Positions 7,882 through 17,300 of a DNA stretch of 37,080 nt are shown piece after piece (position 1 is the first letter of the stretch; every line of letters begins with the position of its first letter). The stretch is from Gammaproteobacteria bacterium (GTDB lineage: Bacteria > Pseudomonadota > Gammaproteobacteria > GCA-001735895): positions 1-37,080 of the forward strand of contig JACNJF010000185.1 of assembly GCA_014382695.1 (NCBI GenBank), read 5' to 3'. The translations under genes and the position numbers were made by a program. The notes beneath the pieces were generated by a model. It saw nothing but the letters and a program-made list of their open reading frames with translations. It did no database searches and had not been told where the DNA came from.

Positions 7882-9918
7882 ATGGCTAATTCACTATTGA
7901 CTAAAAATACTTCGCACTGGCGTTCAGACATTGATCAGCAGGGCATTTTATGGCTGATTCTAGATCAGAAGGATGCCTCTACCAATGTACTTTCAGCCGA
8001 GGTTTTGCAACAACTGGATTCTATACTGGATAAAATTCACAGGGAGTTACCGCTAGCCGTGGTATTTAAATCCGCAAAATCGAGTGGATTTATCGCTGGT
8101 GCCGATATCAATGAGTTTCTGCAGGTGACTAATCAGCAGGAAGCTCTGATACTGATCCGGCGTGGGCAAGGTGTGTTTAATAAAATTGAAGCTCTCAGTT
8201 GTCCGACAATTGCGCTGATCGATGGGTTCTGCATGGGTGGCGGCACTGAACTGGTTCTTGCCTGTGATTACCGAATCGCCTCTGACAACCCATCCACACG
8301 TATTGGACTACCCGAGGTTAAGCTCGGCATCCACCCCGGATTTGGTGGTGTTGTACGCCTGACTCGTCTGGTCAATCCTTTTCAGGCTCTTGAAATGATG
8401 CTGAGCGGCAGGGCCTTAAGTGCCAGAGATGCGAAGAAAATTGGTCTGGTCGACTATGTCCAGCCTGAACGCCAGTTAACCCGTGCCGTCACCCACATAG
8501 CGCTAACGACGCCTCCGAAAAGAAAACTGCCCTGGACAGGCACCCTGCTTTCACTCCCGCTGATAAGATCGCTGGTGACTTTCATAATGAAAAAGCAGGT
8601 CGCAAAAAAAGCATCCATAGAGCACTACCCTGCTCCCTATGCATTGCTTGATGTCTGGAATAAATACTATGGCAGCCCATCGATGATGGAACAGGAGGCA
8701 AAATCGGTCGCCAGCCTGGTTCAGGGCGAAACGGTACGCAATTTGATTCGGGTATTTTTTCTTCAATCGCGTCTTAAAGGGCTTGCTGACAAGCATACAT
8801 TCCAACCCCGGCATGTGCATGTCATCGGTGCGGGGATCATGGGTGGAGATATTGCAGCATGGTGCGCCTTAAAAGGATTTCGAGTGACCCTGCAGGAACG
8901 TGAAGCCAAATACCTTAGCAATGCTTTTGCCAGAGCGCACCAGTTGTTTGCACGTAAATTAAAAACTCAGCATGAGCGCAATCAGGCCATCGATCGACTG
9001 ATACCGGACTGTGATGGAAATGGTGTCGCTCACGCCGATGTGATCATTGAGGCTATTTTCGAAAACATAGAGGCCAAGCATGCGATCTATAAAGACATAG
9101 AGCCACGCATGAGAAAAGATGCGGTGCTCGCCACCAATACGTCCAGTATTCCGCTGGAAACGCTGGCCGCAGCCCTGCAACAACCAGAACGTTTAGTGGG
9201 ATTACATTTTTTCAATCCGGTCGCAATGATGCCACTGGTTGAGATTGTGAAAAAAGACGACACCCCTGCCAGTGTGGTAAATCAGGCATCGGCATTCAGT
9301 CTGCATATCGGTAAATTACCGCTTCCGGTCAAGAGTTCGCCCGGATTTCTGGTCAACCGTATTCTGGTGCCCTATCTGATTGAAGCGGTAACCTTGCATG
9401 AGGAAGGAATCGCCATCGAGGCGATCGATAAAGCAGCCATTGATTTTGGAATGCCGATGGGCCCAGTCGAATTAGCAGATGCCGTTGGCCTGGATATCTG
9501 CCTTTCAGTAGCGACCAACCTGTCCAGCTTTAGTGGTTTTCAGGTGCCTGAAATCCTCAAAAAAATGGTCGCCGCAAAAACTCTGGGCAAGAAAACTGGC
9601 TCGGGCTTTTATCAATACAAAAAAGGCCACCCGATTAAAGATCATGATGCCAATATGGGGTTGCAGCAGGAGATTCAAAACCGCCTGATATATCGATTAT
9701 TAAACGAATCTGCAGCCTGTCTCCGTGAAGGCATCGTGGATGATCTGGATTTACTCGACGCTGGTGTCATCTTTGGTACCGGTTTTGCCCCTTTCCGAGG
9801 TGGCCCGTTAAACTATGGTAAAGATTCCGGGGTAAATTCAATCCAGCAAAATATGAAAATTTATCAGCAACGCTTCGGTGATCGATTCGAACCGGATGAA
9901 GGCTGGACAAGCGTTTAA
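7882..9918 (+). CDS. fadJ: FadJ-like multifunctional fatty-acid oxidation protein
   Basis: It combines enoyl-CoA hydratase and L-3-hydroxyacyl-CoA dehydrogenase activities. Residues 1 to about 290 form the crotonase domain, with AGADINEF at the oxyanion hole, GGGTELVLACDYR, and the second catalytic glutamate in LPEVKLGIHPGFGG. The NAD-binding VIGAGIMGGDIA starts near residue 313. The dehydrogenase catalytic histidine is in GLHFFNPVAMMPLVE, followed by the C-terminal helical domain duplicated as usual. The 678 residues are slightly shorter than E. coli FadJ (714). GGGAGGG at the end of the thiolase gene can act as its ribosome site, so the two genes are translationally close and form one operon. 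Confidence 0.87.
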   Translation: MANSLLTKNTSHWRSDIDQQGILWLILDQKDASTNVLSAEVLQQLDSILDKIHRELPLAVVFKSAKSSGFIAGADINEFLQVTNQQEALILIRRGQGVFNKIEALSCPTIALIDGFCMGGGTELVLACDYRIASDNPSTRIGLPEVKLGIHPGFGGVVRLTRLVNPFQALEMMLSGRALSARDAKKIGLVDYVQPERQLTRAVTHIALTTPPKRKLPWTGTLLSLPLIRSLVTFIMKKQVAKKASIEHYPAPYALLDVWNKYYGSPSMMEQEAKSVASLVQGETVRNLIRVFFLQSRLKGLADKHTFQPRHVHVIGAGIMGGDIAAWCALKGFRVTLQEREAKYLSNAFARAHQLFARKLKTQHERNQAIDRLIPDCDGNGVAHADVIIEAIFENIEAKHAIYKDIEPRMRKDAVLATNTSSIPLETLAAALQQPERLVGLHFFNPVAMMPLVEIVKKDDTPASVVNQASAFSLHIGKLPLPVKSSPGFLVNRILVPYLIEAVTLHEEGIAIEAIDKAAIDFGMPMGPVELADAVGLDICLSVATNLSSFSGFQVPEILKKMVAAKTLGKKTGSGFYQYKKGHPIKDHDANMGLQQEIQNRLIYRLLNESAACLREGIVDDLDLLDAGVIFGTGFAPFRGGPLNYGKDSGVNSIQQNMKIYQQRFGDRFEPDEGWTSV

Positions 9919-9929
9919 TGCAATAGCAA

Positions 9930-9961
9930 AAGGCCACCGGAATCAGCTTTCTGGTGGCCTT
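9930..9961 (+). terminator. Hairpin ending the fadIJ operon
   Basis: A 13-bp stem (9930-9942 with 9949-9961, one G-T pair, core AAGGCCACC/GGTGGCCTT) starts 12 nt after the fadJ stop. The downstream side lacks a clean T tract, so it may be a transcript-end stabiliser or a Rho-assisted terminator. The 220 nt that follow are AT-rich and carry the promoter region of the next, broken gene. Confidence 0.65.
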
Positions 9962-10183
9962 CGGACGGTTCGACTAGATTCCATTGAAGTTACTCTAGCG
10001 AGGCATTTGACCGTGTAATTTCCATCCTTGATCAGCCTTAACTATCACCATAATCCGCCTGTACTTAAATCTATAAAAAACTTTAAATAAGTTAAATAAC
10101 TAATTGATTAATAGCATTTAAATAGAAATATAATATTGCTGAATATAGTATAATAACTCTTCATATTTAGGAGCTAAACTCTA

Positions 10184-10800
10184 ATGAATCGACGCCAGTT
10201 TCTATTGAGTTCTTTTGCATCAGGAACCGGTTTAGTGATACCTCAACTTGTTAGTGCAGCAGTAAACAAACCTTCCCGTCTCCCGTTAATCATCCATACC
10301 GTGTAAGCTTAAATGGACAGGATTATCTAGCGCATAAAGGGTCAGTGTTTGGTGTTGGTGAACGATTGAATCTGGAACTTATATCTGTAGATATGGGGCA
10401 TCATCTGATCGGCCTATCGGTGAATGGAAACGAAGTTCGTCAGTTCCGCTCCTGGATCGTTGGAGGCATGATTGAAAGAGGAGAACCACTGACAGCGATG
10501 ATTACTGATTCAAGTCAGGACCATGCTTTTCGTATCGACATCCTACTGGACAGAGCTCTAAAACTAGGTGAAAGACTCCCATTAATCGATTCTGTCTCTG
10601 AAAACTTTGGCAAATCTGCGCAAATGGTTAGATTAGAAAGTAACGATTACGAGTCACAAAACGGGGAGTGGTATCCGGTGCGTGCTCTACCGTGGCACCT
10701 GTATCGTCCAGCACAATACACCAGGAAACCCCAACAACTTATGGAGAGCGGTTTACGTTTGTATGTCGATGACAGGACGATTACAAGTGGCCTGATGCCG
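10184..10800 (+). pseudogene. Broken Tat-signal protein gene (frameshift, 3' truncated)
   Basis: A good start exists: TAGGAG ribosome site, ATG at 10184 and a Tat signal NRRQFLLSSFASGTG ending in VSAA. This frame stops at 10304-10306. The frame offset from it is open from 10255 and continues without interruption into a sequence reading HPYRVSLNGQ, then VFGVGERLNLELISV and on to about 10800. A single indel between 10255 and 10304 would join signal and body. After about 10800 the reading is antisense to a GC-richer lipoprotein gene, so the native C-terminus is missing. The body has alternating beta-like segments but no family I recognise. The frameshift could be a sequencing error, but the loss of the 3' end could not. 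Confidence 0.6.
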
Positions 10801-10801
10801 A

Positions 10802-11080
10802 TTAATCCACGCCGCAGAAATGTCTGGCACCCTGCTCCGTGGCAAGATCTATGGCCTGATCCAGCTGCGGTTCCTCGGCAAAACGTGCCGCAAGTTCTGC
10901 GTCCTCGATTGCGCTTGGCGCACGATTTGCCAGCAGCGAGTCAGACTGCAGTTGCGTCAACTTGTTGCAAGTGTCGACTGCACCCTGCGGCTGAACTGCT
11001 GTCGTCATGCATCCCGCAAGAATCACGGATGACACCGCGACGGCAATAAGAGTTCTAACCATTCGGACTGGCTGTTTCAT
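10802..11080 (-). CDS. Small lipoprotein, probably the remnant of a longer envelope protein
   Basis: The 92-residue product has a signal peptide with lipobox ILAGC (C23), then a low-complexity helical segment rich in Ala and Glu. The start is set by GGAG nine nt upstream, and the ATG overlaps the stop of the DUF4398-like gene (ATGA), so the two are coupled. In many proteobacteria a DUF4398 lipoprotein gene is followed by one for an OmpA-domain lipoprotein. Here the peptidoglycan-binding OmpA part is absent, and the frame ends where the neighbouring pseudogene's coding signal ends, so it may be truncated by the rearrangement. It may instead be a complete small protein. Confidence 0.5.
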   Translation of the reverse strand: MKQPVRMVRTLIAVAVSSVILAGCMTTAVQPQGAVDTCNKLTQLQSDSLLANRAPSAIEDAELAARFAEEPQLDQAIDLATEQGARHFCGVD

Positions 11081-11514
11081 ATTTTTTCTCCTGTATTGCG
11101 CTGCATTTCCGGCTTCAGCACATCGATACTTTTTTGCATTTTCTCGTTGACCATTCTGTCCCTGGCCACTTCTGCCAGGGCGGAAGCGAGTTCAGCGTCA
11201 ACACGCGCCTCCTGGGCGAGGCGCTGGGCATGGCCCATTTCCTTCAGTTGCATCGCGTTGAGTGCCGCCGTAAGTTTATCGCGTGCCTTGTTCAGTTCGA
11301 CGGAGGAATAGTCCGCAACACCTGCGCGATCGGCATCCGCAATTGCCATCTCTGCAGCCAGCAAGTCTGCGCTCGGTGCTGAAGAGGCACAGGTGGTAAG
11401 CATCAGTAACCCCACAACTGCGGTTCCCATGAGCCTGGCGGTGGTTACGGTTACAGGGCGCAATATCAAACTACGGCTTCCCTTTAACATTGATAACTGC
11501 ATTCTCTGAATCAT
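11077..11514 (-). CDS. DUF4398-like envelope lipoprotein
   Basis: The predicted product (145 residues from the ATG at 11514) has a signal segment ending LMLTTC-ASS, a probable lipobox, then a long amphipathic alpha-helical domain. The pattern SADLLAAEMAIADADRAG...YSSVELNKARDKL is characteristic of DUF4398 proteins, which are periplasmic, helical and often linked to OmpA-like proteins. The start is uncertain: the frame is open back to 11556, and ATGs at 11502 and 11490 are possible. I chose 11514 because GAGA lies upstream and the signal peptide looks best. It is divergent from the Crp/Fnr gene, which may control it. Composition is GC-richer than in the nap or fad genes. Confidence 0.65.
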   Translation of the reverse strand: MIQRMQLSMLKGSRSLILRPVTVTTARLMGTAVVGLLMLTTCASSAPSADLLAAEMAIADADRAGVADYSSVELNKARDKLTAALNAMQLKEMGHAQRLAQEARVDAELASALAEVARDRMVNEKMQKSIDVLKPEMQRNTGEKI

Positions 11515-11800
11515 TTTATTTTTTCTCGTTTGCATGTGAATCGCGGCATCCTGCACATCGAAATTGCAATCAGTATCGGCGCCAGCAACGAGCAGTTCTT
11601 TACGTTATCGAACATAACAGGGCTAACATCCTGAACTCTTATGTGCGCTAGCGTCCAGACAGTCGTCAGGTTTCAATCCATACTGCGGAGCCTGTACCCA
11701 TGGGCCATCAAACGTCTCTGGCTCTTATCCACTATCAGGATTGCATTGCCAGAGCGCCATATGTGGTTTTGCGGGGTTTCCCAACACCAGGACAGTTCAT

Positions 11801-12523
11801 ATGCCAATCAGCAAATCTGCCCCAGTCGTCAACCGCTTGCTCGCGACTCTGCAGCACAAAGACTATCAACGCTTTGTAGAGGGTTGCACACCGGTTAAGC
11901 TAGCGTTTGCCGAGATCCTGGCCGAACCCGGCGAGCACATGCGCTATGTTTACTTCCCTACGGCGAGTTTCATTTCTCTGGTCAAACCAATCGATAGTCA
12001 TGCGGGCCTGGAGGTGGGTCTGATCGGAGATGAAGGCATGCTGGGAATTTCTCTTATACTCGGGGTCGAGGTGTCGCCACATCGCGCTCTGGTACAGGGA
12101 GCGGGGTCGGCACTGCGCATGGATGCTGCGGTGTTTTTGCGCGAACTTGAACAGACCCCTGCGCTACAACGGGAACTGAAGCGTTACCTCTATGTGGTGA
12201 TGTGCCAACTTGGCCAAACAGCGGCCTGCACTCACTTCCATGTGGTTGAGGCGCGTCTCGCCCGTTGGCTTTTGATGACACGGGACCGCGCACACTCGGA
12301 CACGTTTCATGTCACCCACGAATTTCTGGCCTACATGCTGGGCGTCCGCCGTGTCGGTGTTACCAGAGCTGCCACTACATTGCGAAATCAAAAACTCATT
12401 CACTATCGGCGCGGGGATATCACGGTTCTCGACCGTCACGGTCTGGAGGCCGCTTCCTGCGACTGTTACGCAATTGACTTAGCCACCTATGAGCGGATGC
12501 TGGGTAAAGGTCAAGCAAACTAG
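11801..12523 (+). CDS. Crp/Fnr family transcriptional regulator
   Basis: The 240-residue protein has an N-terminal cyclic-nucleotide-like beta-roll (about 25-130; [24 protein letters not shown]) and a C-terminal Crp-type helix-turn-helix (about 165-225; [21 protein letters not shown]). The FNR-type N-terminal cysteine cluster is absent, and the beta-roll lacks an obvious RxS cAMP-binding motif, so it is neither canonical FNR nor CRP. The ATG at 11801 is preferred over the in-frame TTG at 11741 because AGGAC lies upstream and the protein then starts at the family-typical point. The 286-nt divergent region to the DUF4398-like gene presumably holds both promoters. This type often sits beside envelope-stress genes. 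Confidence 0.8.
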   Translation: MPISKSAPVVNRLLATLQHKDYQRFVEGCTPVKLAFAEILAEPGEHMRYVYFPTASFISLVKPIDSHAGLEVGLIGDEGMLGISLILGVEVSPHRALVQGAGSALRMDAAVFLRELEQTPALQRELKRYLYVVMCQLGQTAACTHFHVVEARLARWLLMTRDRAHSDTFHVTHEFLAYMLGVRRVGVTRAATTLRNQKLIHYRRGDITVLDRHGLEAASCDCYAIDLATYERMLGKGQAN

Positions 12524-12753
12524 CGAGACTATTGCAATAATTAGGTTTAGCAGGATTTTGGCCCGCCAAACCGGGGTCAATCGCGACCGCCATTACCTGC
12601 GGAATCAGGCGACGACCGGGCTAGTTGCTGATGTCCCACATCACATTGCTCTTAGTCCTGACTGCGGCCCTTAGCAACTGGATTACAGGCAGGGCGCGGT
12701 GTGGAGGACTTTTGGCCGATTCGTCGACATCTCCCTACGCGGACTCTTGTGAC
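12524..12753. other. Non-coding stretch of the GC-rich block
   Basis: No open frame here has a plausible start, ribosome site or recognisable protein sequence. Several short frames in both directions read as low-information peptides. It probably represents decayed sequence between the Crp/Fnr gene and the DUF1840-like remnant. Confidence 0.5.
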
Positions 12754-12946
12754 CTAGGCGGCAAACTGCTGCTCAACTTCGATCGCGGCCTCCAGACGCT
12801 TCAACGCAGCCTGGACATCTGGCCCAAGCAGGGAACCAAGGTACGGCACCGCTGTGTCCCATCAGTTTAGGTAGTCTGACTGCTACGTCACCGAACATAG
12901 TTATGTCGGCATTGGCCGGACAGGTAAATGTAACCAACGTATTCAC
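12754..12946 (-). pseudogene. Frameshifted DUF1840-like small protein gene
   Basis: From a GTG at 12946, preceded closely by AGAGGAA, the minus strand reads NTLVTFTCPANADITMFGD, then VAVRLPKLMGHSGAVP. This is the pattern of DUF1840 (LVTF...ADVTMFGDVA.RLLKLMGHSG.VP). At about 12840 the similarity jumps by one base into another frame, which reads YLGSLLGPDVQAALKRLEAA, then IEVEQQFAA and stops at 12754. That is the normal DUF1840 C-terminus (P.D...AL.RLEAA). The two halves together give a full-length protein of about 63 residues, so one indel has broken it. Function of the family is unknown. A sequencing error is the alternative. Confidence 0.6.
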
Positions 12947-13230
12947 TTCCTCTTTGATATTTTGGTTATGGGCAAACACATCGCGTTTGCATGGACTGTC
13001 TGAATTGACCGTGCCGGGATAAAACCGCGACGTCCTAAATTCCCGCGTTAGGTTCACACGATCCAGGCTATCTTATGTTCGACACCGCACAGACCGGCCA
13101 GGGACAGGGTGCCAACATGTCAGCTCCCTTTCCGTCACAAGTACAGGAAAAGAGCAGTTCGTTGTCCTGCAAAGGACTCAATAAAAGGGGACGACGACAA
13201 ATTGTAATCATGATCAAGAGATATAACATT

Positions 13231-13563
13231 ATGTTAATACTAAAGAAGGCAACTACCTGGTTGAGTATCCTGGCTATATTGTTAATGCACATGGCAACCG
13301 CGCAGGCTGCCATAGTCACCAACGCTGAAGTTTTGTCCGATTCTAAGCGCACGCAACTGGTGAATTTACTGGAACGTCAAGAAGTTCAGCAGCAACTGAT
13401 AGAACACGGCGTTGACCCCAAAACATCTCTTGCTCGTGTTGATCAAATGACGGATGAAGAGATAACGCAGCTCAACGGAAATATCGATAAGTTAACGGCC
13501 GGAGCTGGTGTTAGCACAGTCGAATTACTTCTGATTATTATTTTGGTTATTCTTATTCTGTAG
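13231..13563 (+). CDS. PA2779-like small membrane-anchored protein
   Basis: The product (110 residues from the ATG at 13231; an ATG at 13210 is a possible earlier start) has a signal segment ending in TAQA-AIV. A helical middle, with LLERQEVQQQLIEHGVDP and ARVDQMTDEEITQLNGNIDKL, is typical of PA2779 family proteins (helix, GVDP, 'ARV..LTDEE...L...ID.L'). A final hydrophobic helix (VELLLIIILVILIL) follows. The C-terminus stops right after the helix, somewhat shorter than usual. PA2779 is normally followed by a PA2778-type cysteine peptidase gene, which is absent here. Upstream frame back to 13075 is open but lacks a ribosome site. Confidence 0.65.
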   Translation: MLILKKATTWLSILAILLMHMATAQAAIVTNAEVLSDSKRTQLVNLLERQEVQQQLIEHGVDPKTSLARVDQMTDEEITQLNGNIDKLTAGAGVSTVELLLIIILVILIL

Positions 13564-13586
13564 TATTAATACAGACAGGATTTTTT

Positions 13587-13618
13587 ATTGCACTGAATCC
13601 GCTGACAGTCGGTGCAAT
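13587..13618 (+). terminator. Probable terminator after the PA2779-like gene
   Basis: ATTGCAC (13587-13593) pairs with GTGCAAT (13612-13618), extended inward by T-G, G-C and A-T. TTTT then follows on the plus strand, and TTTTTT precedes the stem, which would also serve minus-strand transcripts. It starts 24 nt after the stop codon. Confidence 0.55.
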
Positions 13619-13968
<350 letters not shown>

Positions 13969-13979
13969 TTTGTTTTAAA

Positions 13980-13985
13980 ATTGTA
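13980..13985 (-). promoter_or_regulatory. -10 element for tRNA-Pro
   Basis: TACAAT on the minus strand lies 11 nt before the tRNA 5' end and matches TATAAT in five of six bases. The -35 hexamer is not clear. The rest of the stretch up to 14269 shows no gene. Confidence 0.5.
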
Positions 13986-14269
13986 TCACGACCAATGATC
14001 CAGTTTAGATAGGTGCTAATCGCACAATCTCTCCCATTGCTGGAATCTATTCCTGTTCCTGATTTTAAACGGGCGTAGTATAGGTGAGCAAATAAATTTC
14101 GCCACTCATTTTTCCCAACCTTTACTAAGTGGACGGTAAAGTCTGCGCTTCACTTTGTGGCTTACATTTTATCTTACTACATTAGCGCTAAACGCTCGAA
14201 CATTAACCGACTAAATTTTATCTCTTAGTTGGTGGTTGAGTCGACCAGATCGGACAAATATATAGCAAT

Positions 14270-14293
14270 GGCGACACTTAATCATACGTCGCC
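14270..14293 (-). terminator. Weak hairpin after the giant lipoprotein gene
   Basis: GGCGAC and GTCGCC (14270-14275 and 14288-14293) form a 6-bp stem with a 12-nt loop, 34 nt beyond the stop codon of the minus-strand operon. There is no T tract. It may mark the 3' end of the long transcript. Confidence 0.35.
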
Positions 14294-14326
14294 CTGCCCC
14301 TCAATTCTGTCTTCCTTGCTGCTCAG

Positions 14327-17300
14327 CTATAGCGTCCAGGTGACCGTAACCGTGGTATTCATGGTCACTCTATTCACCGTAAATGAGATAGTCTCTGACC
14401 CTGCACTGCCAGCATCAGGGGTAAAGGTGATTCGATAACTACCATCCCCCCGATCACCCATTCTACCCATGACTGAATCGGTACCGGTCGTCGTTAGTCT
14501 GCCGGTACTCGGGTTGGCAACATTGGAAGCAAGCACTGCCTGTACATCAAGCCCTGCTCCGATGATATTGGAGCCGCTGTCGCGCGGGGTGATGATAATC
14601 ACCACCGGTGTACCCGCAATCGTACTCACCGGCGAGACTGGAGTCGACACTACCGACGTAGTGGTGGCATTTGCCGCAATGAAAGCTCCGCTATGGTGGT
14701 AGCCCAGGTTGACAATCAGTGCATCGGCTGTGCCATCAAGTCCACCATCGGTACGTGTAGTGGTCGTATTGAGCGCTACCGGCAGGATCGCGCTGGCGTT
14801 CGCCGAACCGGCATCGATAGCAGGTGAATCCGTGCCCTGAGGCACGAGTGCGCTGAGATACCAGCCCTCTACAAACAAAGGGTCAACCCCGATTAGAGCC
14901 GCAGTGCCACCGGTGAACAGGTTGCTACCTGGATTGGCAAGCAGACTTCCGATCAGGTTGTTGCTGGCTACAGTAATACGGCCCAGATCATCGTAAATAT
15001 CGTTAGTACCGTTAACCAGATCGGTATTGCCAAAGAAAATATTATCGCGCAGAGTGACCGTGCCGCTACTGCTTTCTACGTTTAACCCTGCCCCTTCAAA
15101 GTTTGCAGTATCCGATGACAGGTTGTGGGCGATGGTATTGTTAATGAGGGTTGGCGAAGTTGCACCGTTGATATAGATACCGCTACCGCTACCGAATGTA
15201 TTATTGGCAGTCGTACGGTTCTCAATAATCAGGTTGTTCTCAACGGTAATGCTGGAGCCCGAGAGATGAATCCCTCCTCCATCGAAATCGCTGTTCTGGC
15301 GAATCAGGTTGCCGATGATGTTGCCGTTGCCAGAGGACGCAATACCGCCACCAGCGTTATTCACGATGATATTATTGCGGATAATCGGACTTCCATTGGC
15401 AGAGTGGCTGATTCCCGCTCCGGTACCATCGCGGATGATGTTGTTCTCGAAGATGCCGGCGCCGGAAGACTGGATAACAACCGGGGTCGGTACACCCGTT
15501 ATAGTGAAACCCTGCACCACGTTCGCAGGAGAAGTGCTCGAAATCTGAATGCCCTGGTTGGAGGAAACACCACTGGCGGTATCATGGAAGATCGTCAGGC
15601 CTTGCGGCGTGGACTCGGTGAAGGTGGTCGACAGGTTGCTGCCCGCCAGCGCCAGATGGCGCGAAGTGTTTTCGCTCAACGCCAGGTTGTTGAAGGTCAC
15701 GGTCGCACCTGTTGACGGAGTCAGTACCACTCCGTCCTGACAGTAGTTAACGGCCAGATTGTTGAAGATTGTGGGCGTAGTAAGATTGATGATATCGATG
15801 CCATCGCGTGCATACCAGACATCGAGAAAGTTGAGCGTGCCGCCGACACTGCCTGAACTGAAATTAACCCCCTCCCAACTGATCAAATGCGCAACATTAC
15901 CGACCCCAACATTCGTGTCTACCGATGAGGTCAATACAACATGGTTGCCAGCTCCTGCTGTACCATTCACATTCAATGTGCCGCCACTGGCGATCGTCAG
16001 GCTTTGGCCGGATTGAAACTTGATCAGCACGCCTGAGTTGAGGGTTAGCGTGACCAGATTGGGTACAATGAGGGTAGAAGGTACCTGCCAGTAGCTGCCA
16101 ACTCCCAATGGCTCAGGCGCCAGGGTTAAATTACCCAGCAGGGTACCGGAAATTCGCGCATAGTCTTCAACCAGTCCGGCACCTGCAGTCCAGTTGACCA
16201 GTGCAGGTAGATTCATGCCGATTACGGTATAGGGCGAAGGAGCGTTAAGCAAAGTAATGTTGAGGCCGAAGGCAGGTGTGGCGTTATTACTGAAATATAA
16301 CGATGAAAGCACAGCACCACTAAGCGTTAAATCACTATATGATCCGCCGGCACCTTCCAGAACCAGATTATAATTGCCACCATTGATCGTATTGACACCT
16401 GCTGTACCATTGAACAGAGGGGCCAGCGTTGCATCACCCAGCAGATGTACCCCATTCACACCAACCGTGCCGGTATCACCAATGGTCAAACCTGTTATGG
16501 TCGGGTTGATCAGTCCACTGCTGGCATCATCTATAAATATACCGCTGCCCGCTACGTTGTTGATATGTACTCCACTCCAGATACCCGTCAGGGTTGAGTC
16601 GTTATTCGCATCAATAAAAATTGCGTGATATCGGGAGTCTCTACCAATATCGTTGTAGCTGACATTTTGCAGATTAACGGTCATGCTTTGACCTGTAGCC
16701 AATCCAATATTCAGACCATAAAAATCGGTGCTACGGAATTCCGTATTCTTCACACTGAGCGCTGAACCCGGCTGGGTAAAGCTCTGGAAAAGACCATAAT
16801 CCGCATAGCTAATCAGCGCATTATCGATCGTTACCGACGCTCCAGCATTCATTTGAATCCTTCCCCAGATACCACGAACTACCGCTGTACCATCACTAAT
16901 ATTCGCTCCCACACTGTTATCCCGAAACGACGTCAGTACCGATTGCGGGCCAACACCATCTCCATCACCAATAGTCAGGCTACCGGTGACAGAAAGTAGC
17001 TGGTTAAGGTCAAATTTCAATATTGCCCCATCGTTGATCGTGAGTGTGGTGCCTGCCGGAATCGTCAAGGTCGAAATAACACGGTAAATACTACTCCCCG
17101 TATTCAACGGGTCCTGCTGCAGAATGCTATTGGCAAGTGTTCCACCGGTAGCAATGTAATTCCGCACAGCCGTACTACTCGTGGTATTAAATCCAAGATC
17201 AATACTGCCTGCACCCAATACACCGACAACAGGAGACATGGTTGTTAGCAGATGGTAAGGAGACGGTGCACTATTCAATATCACCGTGGCATCGGTCCAG

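Noticed and set aside
12054-12477. Overlapping open frames on both strands in the Crp/Fnr gene
   Set aside because: High GC opens long shadow frames here; only the plus-strand frame from 11801 gives a recognisable regulator.
11801-12523. The Crp/Fnr protein as the regulator that binds the perfect CRP site at 25548-25563
   Set aside because: Its beta-roll lacks an evident cAMP-binding motif and it lies in the foreign-looking block; a chromosomal CRP/Vfr outside the window is more likely.
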